A DNA stretch of 37,296 nucleotides from Palsa-892 sp035556215. GTDB taxonomy: Bacteria; Pseudomonadota; Alphaproteobacteria; Rhizobiales; Xanthobacteraceae. Of the stretch, positions 24,819 through 31,796 are shown piece after piece. Made by a program: the position numbers and the translations under genes. The first letter of the stretch is position 1; each line of letters starts with the position of its first letter. The notes beneath the pieces were generated by a model. The model searched no databases, had not been told where the DNA came from, and saw only the letters and a list, made by a program, of their open reading frames with translations. The stretch spans positions 1-37,296 of the forward strand of contig DATMFI010000002.1 in NCBI GenBank assembly GCA_035556215.1, written 5' to 3'.

Positions 24819-25079
24819 TTATTTCAGCAGCGGATCGAGGAAGAACGGCTGGTCGGAGCGGACGGGTTTGCCCATCTGCTTCGCAGCGCGGGTCTCCTGC
24901 GGCTTCGGCTTGTAGCCCGGAAGCTTTTCAGCGGCCGTGATCGTGCCCTTACCTTTTCCCTCGTTGCCGCTGACTTGCGCATCGGCGGGCAATTCAAGCG
25001 GGCCTTTAATGCCGCAGCCGGCGAGCGCGATCAGCGCGAATGGCAACAGCAGCAGGCGGCAAGTGGCGGGCTTGATCAC
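24819..25079 (-). CDS. lptM: LptM-like small lipoprotein
   Basis: The 86-residue protein has a signal peptide with lipobox LAGC (lipidated Cys22) followed by GIKGPLELP, the conserved motif of the LptM (formerly YifL) family. LptM assists maturation of the LptD lipopolysaccharide translocon in enterobacteria. The rest is a polar tail ending FFLDPLLK, a typical alphaproteobacterial C-terminus for this family. The start is a GTG at 25079 with a well-placed AGGAG seven bases upstream. It lies between argH and lysA on the same strand, an order common in Hyphomicrobiales. Confidence 0.9.
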   Translation of the reverse strand: MIKPATCRLLLLPFALIALAGCGIKGPLELPADAQVSGNEGKGKGTITAAEKLPGYKPKPQETRAAKQMGKPVRSDQPFFLDPLLK

Positions 25080-25151
25080 GATTAGTCTCCTGAACGGCAG
25101 GCAATATAGCAAAGCTTATGGCGGCGCGAGGGCAAGACAGCCTAATTCGAG

Positions 25152-26546
25152 TTACTTGCCAAGGTCTTTGCCAAGGCGTTTCAGCCATTTTTCGGCTTCC
25201 CGCCGCACGTTTTTCGGGGCGGTCCCGCCGTAGCTCCGGCGGCTTTCGACCGAATGGTCGACCGATAGCACGCCAAGGACGCTTTTGGGGATGCGGGCGT
25301 CGACCGCCTGCATATCCTTGAGCGTGAGCTTGTCGAGCGGCACGCCGGCTTTGGCGGCCCGGGCGACGATCTTGCCGGAAATCTCATGCGTCTCGCGAAA
25401 CGGAATGCCGAGCTTCTGCACGAGGTGGTCGGCAAGGTCAGTCGCGGTCGAATAGCCTTCGGACGCCGCGGCTTTCATGCGTGCGGTATTCGGCTCGAGA
25501 TCCTTCACCATGCCGGTCATGGCCGAGACGACGAGCGAGAAGGTCTTAAGGGCGTCGAAGGTGCTCTCTTTATCTTCCTGCATGTCCTTCGAGTAGGCGA
25601 GCGGCAGGCCCTTCATCACGACGAGCATCTGCATGAGCGCGCCGATGATGCGGCCGGTCTTGGCGCGGATGAGTTCGGCGGCGTCGGGATTGCGCTTTTG
25701 CGGCATGATCGAGGAGCCGGTCGTGAAGCGGTCGGAAAGCTTCACGAGGCCGAACGAAGGCGAGGCCCAGACGACGATTTCTTCCGCGAGCCGCGACAGG
25801 TGAACGGCGGCGATCGAAGCCGCCGACAGCGTTTCGAGCACGAAGTCGCGATCGGAAACGGCGTCGAGCGAATTGGCCGCCGGCCGCTCGAAGCCGAGCG
25901 CTTTTGCGGTGTGGTGCCGGTCGATCGGAAACGAAGTGCCGGCGAGCGCAGCGGCGCCGAGCGGCGACTCGTTCAGACGCTTTCGTGCATCGGCAAAGCG
26001 GCCGCGATCGCGCGCCAGCATCTCGACATAGGCGAGAAGATGATGACCGAAGGTCACCGGCTGCGCTGTCTGCAGATGCGTGAAACCCGGCATCACGGCG
26101 GCAGCATGTTTCACCGCTTTTTTTGCCAGCGCCTGCTGAAGTGCGGCCAGTGATTGATCGATCGCGTCGATGGCGTTTCGCACGTAAAGCTTGAAGTCGG
26201 TCGCGACCTGATCGTTACGCGAGCGCGCCGTATGCAGTCTTCCGGCCGCGGGGCCGATCAATTGCTTCAGCCGCGCTTCGACATGGGTATGAATGTCTTC
26301 AAGCGCGCGCGAAAATTTGAATTTGCCATGCTTTATCTCTGACAAAATCGTGTCTAGACCGCGCGCGATCTTCCGCGCATCTTGCGCGCTGATGATGCCC
26401 TGTTTCGCGAGCATCGCGGCGTGGGCCTTGGAGCCCGCGATGTCTTCGGCATAGAGCTTCCTGTCGAAATCGATCGAGGCGTTGATCTCCTCGAGGATTT
26501 CGTCCGGTGCGAGCCCGAAAACGCCGCCCCACATCCGATTTGCCAT
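25152..26546 (-). CDS. argH: Argininosuccinate lyase
   Basis: The 464-residue enzyme splits argininosuccinate into arginine and fumarate. The fumarase/aspartase signature GSSIMPQKRNPD is intact near residue 285, and the active-site blocks TARSRNDQVATD and GFTHLQTAQPVTFGH are present. The ATG at 26546 follows AGGAAAGAG and opens with ANRMWGGVF, the normal ArgH N-terminus; the frame stays open upstream but into the tlpA gene. The start lies only 30 bases from the divergent tlpA start. Confidence 0.97.
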   Translation of the reverse strand: MANRMWGGVFGLAPDEILEEINASIDFDRKLYAEDIAGSKAHAAMLAKQGIISAQDARKIARGLDTILSEIKHGKFKFSRALEDIHTHVEARLKQLIGPAAGRLHTARSRNDQVATDFKLYVRNAIDAIDQSLAALQQALAKKAVKHAAAVMPGFTHLQTAQPVTFGHHLLAYVEMLARDRGRFADARKRLNESPLGAAALAGTSFPIDRHHTAKALGFERPAANSLDAVSDRDFVLETLSAASIAAVHLSRLAEEIVVWASPSFGLVKLSDRFTTGSSIMPQKRNPDAAELIRAKTGRIIGALMQMLVVMKGLPLAYSKDMQEDKESTFDALKTFSLVVSAMTGMVKDLEPNTARMKAAASEGYSTATDLADHLVQKLGIPFRETHEISGKIVARAAKAGVPLDKLTLKDMQAVDARIPKSVLGVLSVDHSVESRRSYGGTAPKNVRREAEKWLKRLGKDLGK

Positions 26547-26576
26547 GGTCTCTTTCCTGTCGCACAAGAATGCGCA

Positions 26577-27239
26577 ATGACGAATAAACAGTCCGAAAGC
26601 CCGCGCCCGATCCTTCGCACCCTGCTCTTGGCCGCCGCTCTTGGCGGCACCGTTGGGCTCGCGGGGGTATACGGGATTGCCGGGCTGAAGCGCAATGGAA
26701 CGGCGGCGGACGCCTCCGACTGCGCGCAGACGCTTCAAATCGCGCGCAAAATCGCGCCGTTCGCGCATGGCGAGGTGGCTGCCGTGGTGCCCGCCGAAAA
26801 GCCGAAAAAGCTGCCGGACCTTACCTTTCGCGATGCGAGCGGAAAACCGGTGAAGCTTTCGGATTTTCAGGGCCGTACCGTGCTCGTCAATCTATGGGCA
26901 ACCTGGTGCGTGCCGTGCCGCAAGGAGATGCCGGCGCTCGACAGGCTGATGGGTGATCTGGGCGGACAGGATTTCGCGGTGGTGGCGATCAACATCGACA
27001 CCCGCGATCCGGAAAAGCCCAAGAAGTTTCTCGCCGAGATCGGCACGCAAAAGCTCGCTTACTATGAGGATGCGAGCGGCAGCGTATTTCAGGACCTGAA
27101 GCGCGCGGGCCGCGCGCCGGGCTTGCCGACCTCAATTCTTGTCGACGGCAAGGGTTGTGAGATCGGCCACATTGCGGGGCCGGCTGAATGGGCGAGCGAC
27201 GATGCGATCAAGCTCGTGAAGGCGGCACTCGGAAAATAG
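26577..27239 (+). CDS. tlpA: TlpA-type thiol:disulfide interchange protein
   Basis: The 220-residue protein has an N-terminal membrane anchor (about residues 13-37) and a thioredoxin-like AhpC/TSA-Redoxin domain. Its redox motif is WCVPC with Cys111 and Cys114, and the cis-Pro is in GLPTSIL. An extra Cys in DASDCAQTL lies near residue 49. TlpA keeps periplasmic thiols reduced and helps assemble cytochrome oxidase in Bradyrhizobium. It is divergent from argH with a 30-base gap. A small YjfB-type gene follows on the other strand. Confidence 0.93.
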   Translation: MTNKQSESPRPILRTLLLAAALGGTVGLAGVYGIAGLKRNGTAADASDCAQTLQIARKIAPFAHGEVAAVVPAEKPKKLPDLTFRDASGKPVKLSDFQGRTVLVNLWATWCVPCRKEMPALDRLMGDLGGQDFAVVAINIDTRDPEKPKKFLAEIGTQKLAYYEDASGSVFQDLKRAGRAPGLPTSILVDGKGCEIGHIAGPAEWASDDAIKLVKAALGK

Positions 27240-27254
27240 CGCCGCGGAAACAAA

Positions 27255-27455
27255 TCAGACGCTGATATCGACGTTCTGGCCGAGGCCCTGAGCCGCGGCA
27301 GCGAGCTTGCCGCCATTCTGCTCGGCCGCGTTGATGATCGAGAGCGCGTTCTGCGGGCCGTCGGGCGAGGCCTTCATGACCTTTGCGGCGACGGCATATT
27401 GAACCTGCGCCATCTTCGCAGCCATCAGCGCGGTCACCAGTCCAATGGAATCCAT
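27255..27455 (-). CDS. YjfB-type putative motility protein
   Basis: A 66-residue protein, MDSIGLVTALMAAKMAQVQYAV..., matching the YjfB family of short putative motility proteins. It is Ala/Gln/Met rich, predicted helical and without a signal peptide, and ends GLGQNVDISV, a frequent family ending. The ATG at 27455 is placed seven bases after GGAG; the in-frame GTG at 27461 is too close to that site. The family's biochemical role is unknown. A chemoreceptor gene at 33638 agrees with a motile host. Confidence 0.82.
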   Translation of the reverse strand: MDSIGLVTALMAAKMAQVQYAVAAKVMKASPDGPQNALSIINAAEQNGGKLAAAAQGLGQNVDISV

Positions 27456-27502
27456 ACGCACACTCCAGGGATATAGAGTGGCGCAGGGCGGTTAATGCAG
27501 GA

Positions 27503-28384
27503 TTAGCGCGTCGGAACCGGCTTTTCGCCGCGATAATCGTAGAAGCCGCGGCGCGTCTTGCGGCCGAGCCAGCCGGCCTCGACATATTTCACGAGCAGCG
27601 GGCAGGGCCGGTACTTGGTATCGGCAAGGCCCTCGTGCAGCACCTGCATCACCGAAAGCACCGTGTCGAGGCCGATGAAGTCGGCAAGCTCGAGCGGGCC
27701 CATCGGGTGATGGGCGCCGAGCCGCATCGACGAGTCGATCGCCTCGACATTGCCGACGCCTTCGTAGAGCACGTAGATCGCTTCGTTAATCATCGGCAAC
27801 AGGATGCGGTTGACGATGAAGGCCGGGAAATCTTCCGAGACGGCGGAGGTCTTGCCGAGGCTCGCGACATATCCCTTGGCGATTTCGAAAGTGTCGTCGC
27901 CGGTCGCGATGCCGCGCACGAGCTCGACAAGCTCCATCAGCGGCACCGGGTTCATGAAGTGAATGCCGATGAAACGCTCCGGCCGGTCGGTCGCGGAGCC
28001 GAGCCGCGTGATCGAGATCGACGAAGTGTTGGTCGCGAGCAGCGCTTCGGGTTTCAGCGTCTGGCAGACCTCGGCGAAAATCTTGCGCTTGACCTCTTCC
28101 TTCTCGGTCGCGGATTCGATGACGAGATCGCACTGCGCGAGATCGGCGATCTTCTCGGCGGGTTTGATGCGGGCGAGCGCTTTCTTGCGGTCGTCTTCGG
28201 TGATCGTCTTTTTCGTGATCTGGCGGGCGAGGTTGCCGTTGATCGTGGCAAGACCTGCCTGGATGCGGTCGGGGCTGGTGTCGTTCAGCAGGATGTCGTA
28301 GCCGGCCAGCGCGCTGACATGAGCGATGCCGTTGCCCATTTGGCCAGCGCCGATCACGCCGATGGTTTTGATTTTCGTGCTCAT
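27503..28384 (-). CDS. hbdA: 3-hydroxybutyryl-CoA dehydrogenase
   Basis: The 293-residue enzyme interconverts (S)-3-hydroxybutyryl-CoA and acetoacetyl-CoA with NAD(P). The nucleotide motif GAGQMG spans residues 12-17. The ATNTSSISIT block, the active-site His in GIHFMNPVPLMELVE and PAFIVNRILLPMINEA in the C-terminal helical domain are all present. It lies 66 bases after etfA on the same strand and may share its transcript. Together with PhaB it offers both stereochemical routes to C4 hydroxyacyl-CoA. Confidence 0.95.
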   Translation of the reverse strand: MSTKIKTIGVIGAGQMGNGIAHVSALAGYDILLNDTSPDRIQAGLATINGNLARQITKKTITEDDRKKALARIKPAEKIADLAQCDLVIESATEKEEVKRKIFAEVCQTLKPEALLATNTSSISITRLGSATDRPERFIGIHFMNPVPLMELVELVRGIATGDDTFEIAKGYVASLGKTSAVSEDFPAFIVNRILLPMINEAIYVLYEGVGNVEAIDSSMRLGAHHPMGPLELADFIGLDTVLSVMQVLHEGLADTKYRPCPLLVKYVEAGWLGRKTRRGFYDYRGEKPVPTR

Positions 28385-28450
28385 GATCCTCTCGGGACTG
28401 CCCTTCTACGACGAACGCGCGTGCGCCGCCAGCCTTGCCGTTTTACTTGC

Positions 28451-29383
28451 TTAACCGAGCGCTTTTTCAAGTTCCGGAAGCACCTGGAAGAGATCGCCCA
28501 CAAGGCCGTAATCGGCGACCTGGAAGATCGGCGCTTCCTCGTCCTTATTAATGGCGACGATGACCTTGGAGTCCTTCATGCCGGCAAGATGCTGGATCGC
28601 GCCGGAAATGCCGACGGCGATATAAAGTTCGGGCGCCACGACCTTGCCGGTCTGGCCGACCTGCCAGTCGTTCGGCGCGTAGCCGGCATCGACCGCCGCG
28701 CGCGAGGCGCCGACGGCGGCGCCGAGCTTGTCGGCGACGGGCTCGACGTATTTCGCGAAGTTCTCCTTGCTGCCGAGCGCGCGGCCGCCGGAGATGATGA
28801 TGCGCGCGCCGGTCAGCTCCGGCCGGTCCGATTTCGAAAGCTCCTCCCCGACGAGGTTGGAACCCGCAGGCGCGTCCGCGGCGGGCGCCGCTTCGACAGG
28901 GGCGCTGCCTCCCTCGTCCGCCGCCTGGAACGCGGCGGTGCGGACGGTGATGATTTTCTTCGCGTCGGCCGATTGCACGGTCTGGACGGCATTACCCGCA
29001 TAGATCGGCCGCTCGAAAGTGTCGGGCGAAATCACCCGGGTGATTTCGGAAACCTGCATGACGTCGAGGAGCGCCGCCGCGCGCGGCATGAAATTCTTGC
29101 CGCTCGTCGTCGCGGGCGCGACGATCGCGTCGTAATCCTTGGCGAGCGCGACGATGAGCGCCGCCACCGGCTCGGCGAGGCGATGCGCGTATTTGGCGTC
29201 ATCCGCGATCAGCACTTTTTTCACGCCGTCGATTTTCGCGGCGGCATCGGCTGCGGCCTTGCAATCCCGTCCCGCGACGAGGACGTGAATATCGGCGCCA
29301 AGCGCCTTGGCGGCGGTGACGGCCTTGTGGGTCGCGCCGGAGAGCGCCTTGTCTTCGTGTTCGGCAACAACGAGCGTCGTCAT
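28451..29383 (-). CDS. etfA: Electron transfer flavoprotein, alpha subunit
   Basis: The 310-residue FAD-binding subunit carries the C-terminal signature from VGQTGKVVAPELYIAVGISG through IQHLAGMKDSKVIVAINKDEEAPIF and ADYGLVGDLFQVLPEL, with the FAD-contact segment GRALGSKENF near residue 200. EtfAB collects electrons from acyl-CoA dehydrogenases and passes them to ETF:quinone oxidoreductase. Its ATG overlaps the etfB stop by one base (TGATG), so the subunits are translationally coupled. Confidence 0.97.
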   Translation of the reverse strand: MTTLVVAEHEDKALSGATHKAVTAAKALGADIHVLVAGRDCKAAADAAAKIDGVKKVLIADDAKYAHRLAEPVAALIVALAKDYDAIVAPATTSGKNFMPRAAALLDVMQVSEITRVISPDTFERPIYAGNAVQTVQSADAKKIITVRTAAFQAADEGGSAPVEAAPAADAPAGSNLVGEELSKSDRPELTGARIIISGGRALGSKENFAKYVEPVADKLGAAVGASRAAVDAGYAPNDWQVGQTGKVVAPELYIAVGISGAIQHLAGMKDSKVIVAINKDEEAPIFQVADYGLVGDLFQVLPELEKALG

Positions 29384-30132
29384 CAGAGCACTCCTGCTTC
29401 GTTCTTGAGTTTGTCGAGGAGTTCGCTGACGTCCTTGACCTTGACACCCGCCTTGCGGCCGGCGGGCTCGCTCGTCTTCAAAACTTTCAAACGCGGCGCA
29501 GGATCGACGCCGAGTTCTTCCGGCGTCTTTTCGCCGATCGGCTTCTTTTTTGCTTTCATGATGTTGGGAAGCGACGCATAGCGCGGTTCGTTGAGCCGCA
29601 GATCGGTGGTGATGACAGCAGGCATTGCGAGCTTCACCGTTTGCAGGCCGCCGTCGATCTCGCGCGTGACATCCACATTGCCGCCGTCGATCACGACCTT
29701 CGATGCAAAGGTGCCCTGCGGCCAGCCGAGCAGCGCCGCGAGCATCTGGCCGGTCTGGTTCGAGTCATCGTCGATCGCCTGCTTGCCGAGGATGATGAGG
29801 CCCGGCTTTTCCTCGCCGGCGATCTTCTGAAGGATTTTCGCGACGGCGAGCGGCTCGACAGCCGCGTCGGTCTTCACGTGAATGCCGCGGTCGGCGCCCA
29901 TCGCCAATCCGGTGCGGATCGTTTCGGCGGCCTGCGCCGGTCCGATCGAAACGCAAACTACTTCGGTGACCTTGCCCGCTTCCTTGAGCCGGAGCGCTTC
30001 CTCGACGGCGATTTCGTCGAACGGGTTCATCGACATTTTCACATTGGCGAGCTCCACCCCCGAGCCGTCCGCCTTCACCCGAACCTTGACGTTGAAATCG
30101 ACGACCCGTTTTACGGGCACGAGCACTTTCAT
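29383..30132 (-). CDS. etfB: Electron transfer flavoprotein, beta subunit
   Basis: The 249-residue AMP-binding subunit starts MKVLVPVKRVVD and has the ETF-beta pattern MNPFDEIAVEEALRLKE and LGKQAIDDDSNQTGQMLAALLGWPQGTFAS. The C-terminal RYASLPNIMKAKKKP recognition-loop region, which contacts acyl-CoA dehydrogenases, is intact. The ATG at 30132 gives the family N-terminus; the frame remains open upstream but without family similarity. A sigma-70-like promoter lies about 60 bases upstream. Confidence 0.97.
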   Translation of the reverse strand: MKVLVPVKRVVDFNVKVRVKADGSGVELANVKMSMNPFDEIAVEEALRLKEAGKVTEVVCVSIGPAQAAETIRTGLAMGADRGIHVKTDAAVEPLAVAKILQKIAGEEKPGLIILGKQAIDDDSNQTGQMLAALLGWPQGTFASKVVIDGGNVDVTREIDGGLQTVKLAMPAVITTDLRLNEPRYASLPNIMKAKKKPIGEKTPEELGVDPAPRLKVLKTSEPAGRKAGVKVKDVSELLDKLKNEAGVL

Positions 30133-30163
30133 TCTGACCCCTTGCTCCTGGATGCGTGGGAAG

Positions 30164-30217
30164 CACGCGCATTTGCGTGAGAAAAGCAAAAATATTGCGA
30201 TGCGAAAATCGAGTCAA
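30164..30217 (-). promoter_or_regulatory. Probable etfBA promoter with start-proximal dyad
   Basis: On the minus strand a -35 TTGACT (30217-30212) and a -10 TATTTT (30194-30189) are 17 bases apart, an excellent sigma-70 match. Transcription would begin near 30182. Directly after that point is an inverted repeat CACGC-N6-GCGTG (30179-30164), which would be an operator or a hairpin at the 5' end of the message. The element lies in the 102-base gap after the rhomboid gene. Confidence 0.65.
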
Positions 30218-30234
30218 CGCATCGTCAGGCAGGG

Positions 30235-30966
30235 CTAGGTTGCGATCTCCGCACGCGGTTTGGCCTTCAATAACCGGTCCTGATCGCAATCGAACAGTTT
30301 CACGCCCGGCAGCCGCAGGACGATGACGAGAAGCGCGCCCGCGGTCAGCCCGCCGATATGGGTCCACCAGGCGACGGTTTCGTCGGCGGAAAAGAACGCG
30401 TTGAGGAACTGCACGACGATCCAGAAACCGAGGGCCCATTCGGCGGCGAGCTTGATCGGAAAACGCATCAAGGCGAGCACCCAGATCTTGCGGCAGGGAT
30501 GCAGCATGAGATAGGCGGCGATGACGCCGGCGACCGCGCCCGATGCGCCCAAAAGCGGCAGATGCGAAGTCGGGTTCGCGGCGAAATGCGCGAGCGCCCC
30601 GGCGATGCCGCACAGGAAATAGAACGCAAGAAACCGCACGCGGCCGAGCGCGGCTTCGACATCGTCACCGAACACCCAGAGGAACATCATGTTGCCGATC
30701 AGGTGAAGCCAGTTGCCGTGGATGAATGTGTAGGTGAGAAGCGTCGCGGGCCACGGCGGGCTCGCGCCGAGGAGCGGCTGGTTCGCCAGCACGCTGTCGG
30801 GCCGGAAGGTGAGCGACATCACCGAGGCGGTGTGCGAATTGATCTCGCCGGCGCCGCTGACGATTTCCCAGATGAAGACGATGAAGTTCGCCGCGATCAG
30901 GCCCCAGCTCGCATAGGGCGGCGCTTTGAAAGCGAAAGGATTGCCGTCGTAGATCGGGATCACCAT
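30235..30966 (-). CDS. Rhomboid family intramembrane serine protease
   Basis: The 243-residue protein has six predicted membrane helices. The catalytic Ser is in GASGAVAGVIAAYL and the catalytic His in HIGGLTAGAL. The upstream HGNWLHLIGNMMFLWVFGDDVE block is the conserved His/Asn helix. Rhomboids cleave membrane proteins within or next to the bilayer; the substrate is unknown. The ATG at 30966 begins VIPIYDGNPF and has an AGGTG site; upstream in-frame codons overlap the adenosyltransferase gene. It follows that gene by 14 bases and is last in the mcd gene string. Confidence 0.92.
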   Translation of the reverse strand: MVIPIYDGNPFAFKAPPYASWGLIAANFIVFIWEIVSGAGEINSHTASVMSLTFRPDSVLANQPLLGASPPWPATLLTYTFIHGNWLHLIGNMMFLWVFGDDVEAALGRVRFLAFYFLCGIAGALAHFAANPTSHLPLLGASGAVAGVIAAYLMLHPCRKIWVLALMRFPIKLAAEWALGFWIVVQFLNAFFSADETVAWWTHIGGLTAGALLVIVLRLPGVKLFDCDQDRLLKAKPRAEIAT

Positions 30967-30980
30967 GACGGCGTGCGCAC

Positions 30981-31547
30981 CTAACGGTTTGCGCCCGGCA
31001 CCCACAATATGTCGCGCGCGCCCTTGTCGTTCGTGTAGCGGCTCATGACGAACAGAAGATCCGAGAGGCGGTTGACGTATTTCAGGGCGGCAGGCGAAAC
31101 GCCATCCTTATCCTTGTCGGCAAGCTCCGCCATCAGGCGCTCGGCGCGGCGGCAGACGGTGCGGGCAAGATGCAGATAGGCGGCGGCAGGCGACCCGCCC
31201 GGCAGCACGAATGATTTCAGCGGCTCGAGATCGGCATTCAGCTCGTCGATGCGTTCTTCGAGCCACGTCACCTGTGCGTCGGTGGTGGTGAGGCGCGCGC
31301 CGCCGGGGCCTTTCTGGGCAAGCGAAAGCTCGGCCTCGACGTCGAACAGATCGTTCTCGATGCGGGCGAGGATCGCATCGAGCTTCTCGTCGACATGCAA
31401 CCGCGCAATGCCGATCACGGCGTTAGTTTCGTCGAGCGTGCCGTAGCTCTCGATGCGCAGATCGTATTTCTTGCGCCGCTCCATATTGCCGAGCGCGGTC
31501 GTGCCTTCGTCGCCGGTTCGCGTATAGATGCGGTTGAGAACGACCAT
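30981..31547 (-). CDS. Cob(I)alamin adenosyltransferase, PduO type
   Basis: The 188-residue protein transfers the adenosyl group of ATP to cob(I)alamin to form adenosylcobalamin. The ATP motif TRTGDEGTT spans residues 9-17. SFVLPGGSPAAAYLHLARTVCRRAER and YVNRLSDLLFVMSRY are the remaining family signatures. It lies between the HIG1-type gene (15 bases upstream) and the rhomboid. In this setting its product would feed the ethylmalonyl-CoA and methylmalonyl-CoA mutases of the pathway that contains Mcd; those mutases are not in the window. Confidence 0.95.
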   Translation of the reverse strand: MVVLNRIYTRTGDEGTTALGNMERRKKYDLRIESYGTLDETNAVIGIARLHVDEKLDAILARIENDLFDVEAELSLAQKGPGGARLTTTDAQVTWLEERIDELNADLEPLKSFVLPGGSPAAAYLHLARTVCRRAERLMAELADKDKDGVSPAALKYVNRLSDLLFVMSRYTNDKGARDILWVPGANR

Positions 31548-31562
31548 ATCAAATGCCCGAGT

Positions 31563-31757
31563 TCAGCGGCCCAGCATCCAGATCGTGACCATCACGACGG
31601 CAATCGCCACGCCCTGCAACAAGACGCGCAACCGCATCAGGCTTTGCGAGCGGTTCGGCGAGCCGCCCTTCATCATGTTCCACAAACCGAGCACCAGAAC
31701 GGTGGCGACGGCGAGCAGGGCGACGATGATGACGAGGTTTTGCGCGGTGGAGGGCAT
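31563..31757 (-). CDS. HIG1-type twin transmembrane protein
   Basis: A 64-residue protein with two membrane helices (about residues 8-29 and 44-62) joined by a loop, NRSQSLMRLRVLLQ, that fits the HIG1 domain signature. Bacterial HIG1-like proteins are small inner-membrane proteins; mitochondrial relatives bind respiratory complexes, and a role with cytochrome oxidase is only an analogy here. It lies 39 bases after mcd and 15 before the adenosyltransferase gene. Its place in this string is conserved in alphaproteobacteria as far as I recall. Confidence 0.85.
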   Translation of the reverse strand: MPSTAQNLVIIVALLAVATVLVLGLWNMMKGGSPNRSQSLMRLRVLLQGVAIAVVMVTIWMLGR

Positions 31758-31796
31758 GGGCGTATCCGGAATGAAAAAAGATCAACTCACAATCGC

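Noticed and set aside
21932..24940. A 1002-residue open frame on the plus strand.
   Set aside because: Antisense to the TIGR02302 gene and lysA, both with unmistakable family motifs. The long frame follows from GC-rich third positions.
24818..25151. A lysine riboswitch ahead of lysA.
   Set aside because: lysA is preceded directly by lptM with a one-base gap, and the region before lptM is too short and lacks recognisable L-box elements.
27383..29581. A 732-residue plus-strand frame opposite hbdA and etfA.
   Set aside because: Shadow of two well-conserved genes; composition rich in Arg, Asp and His without domain motifs.
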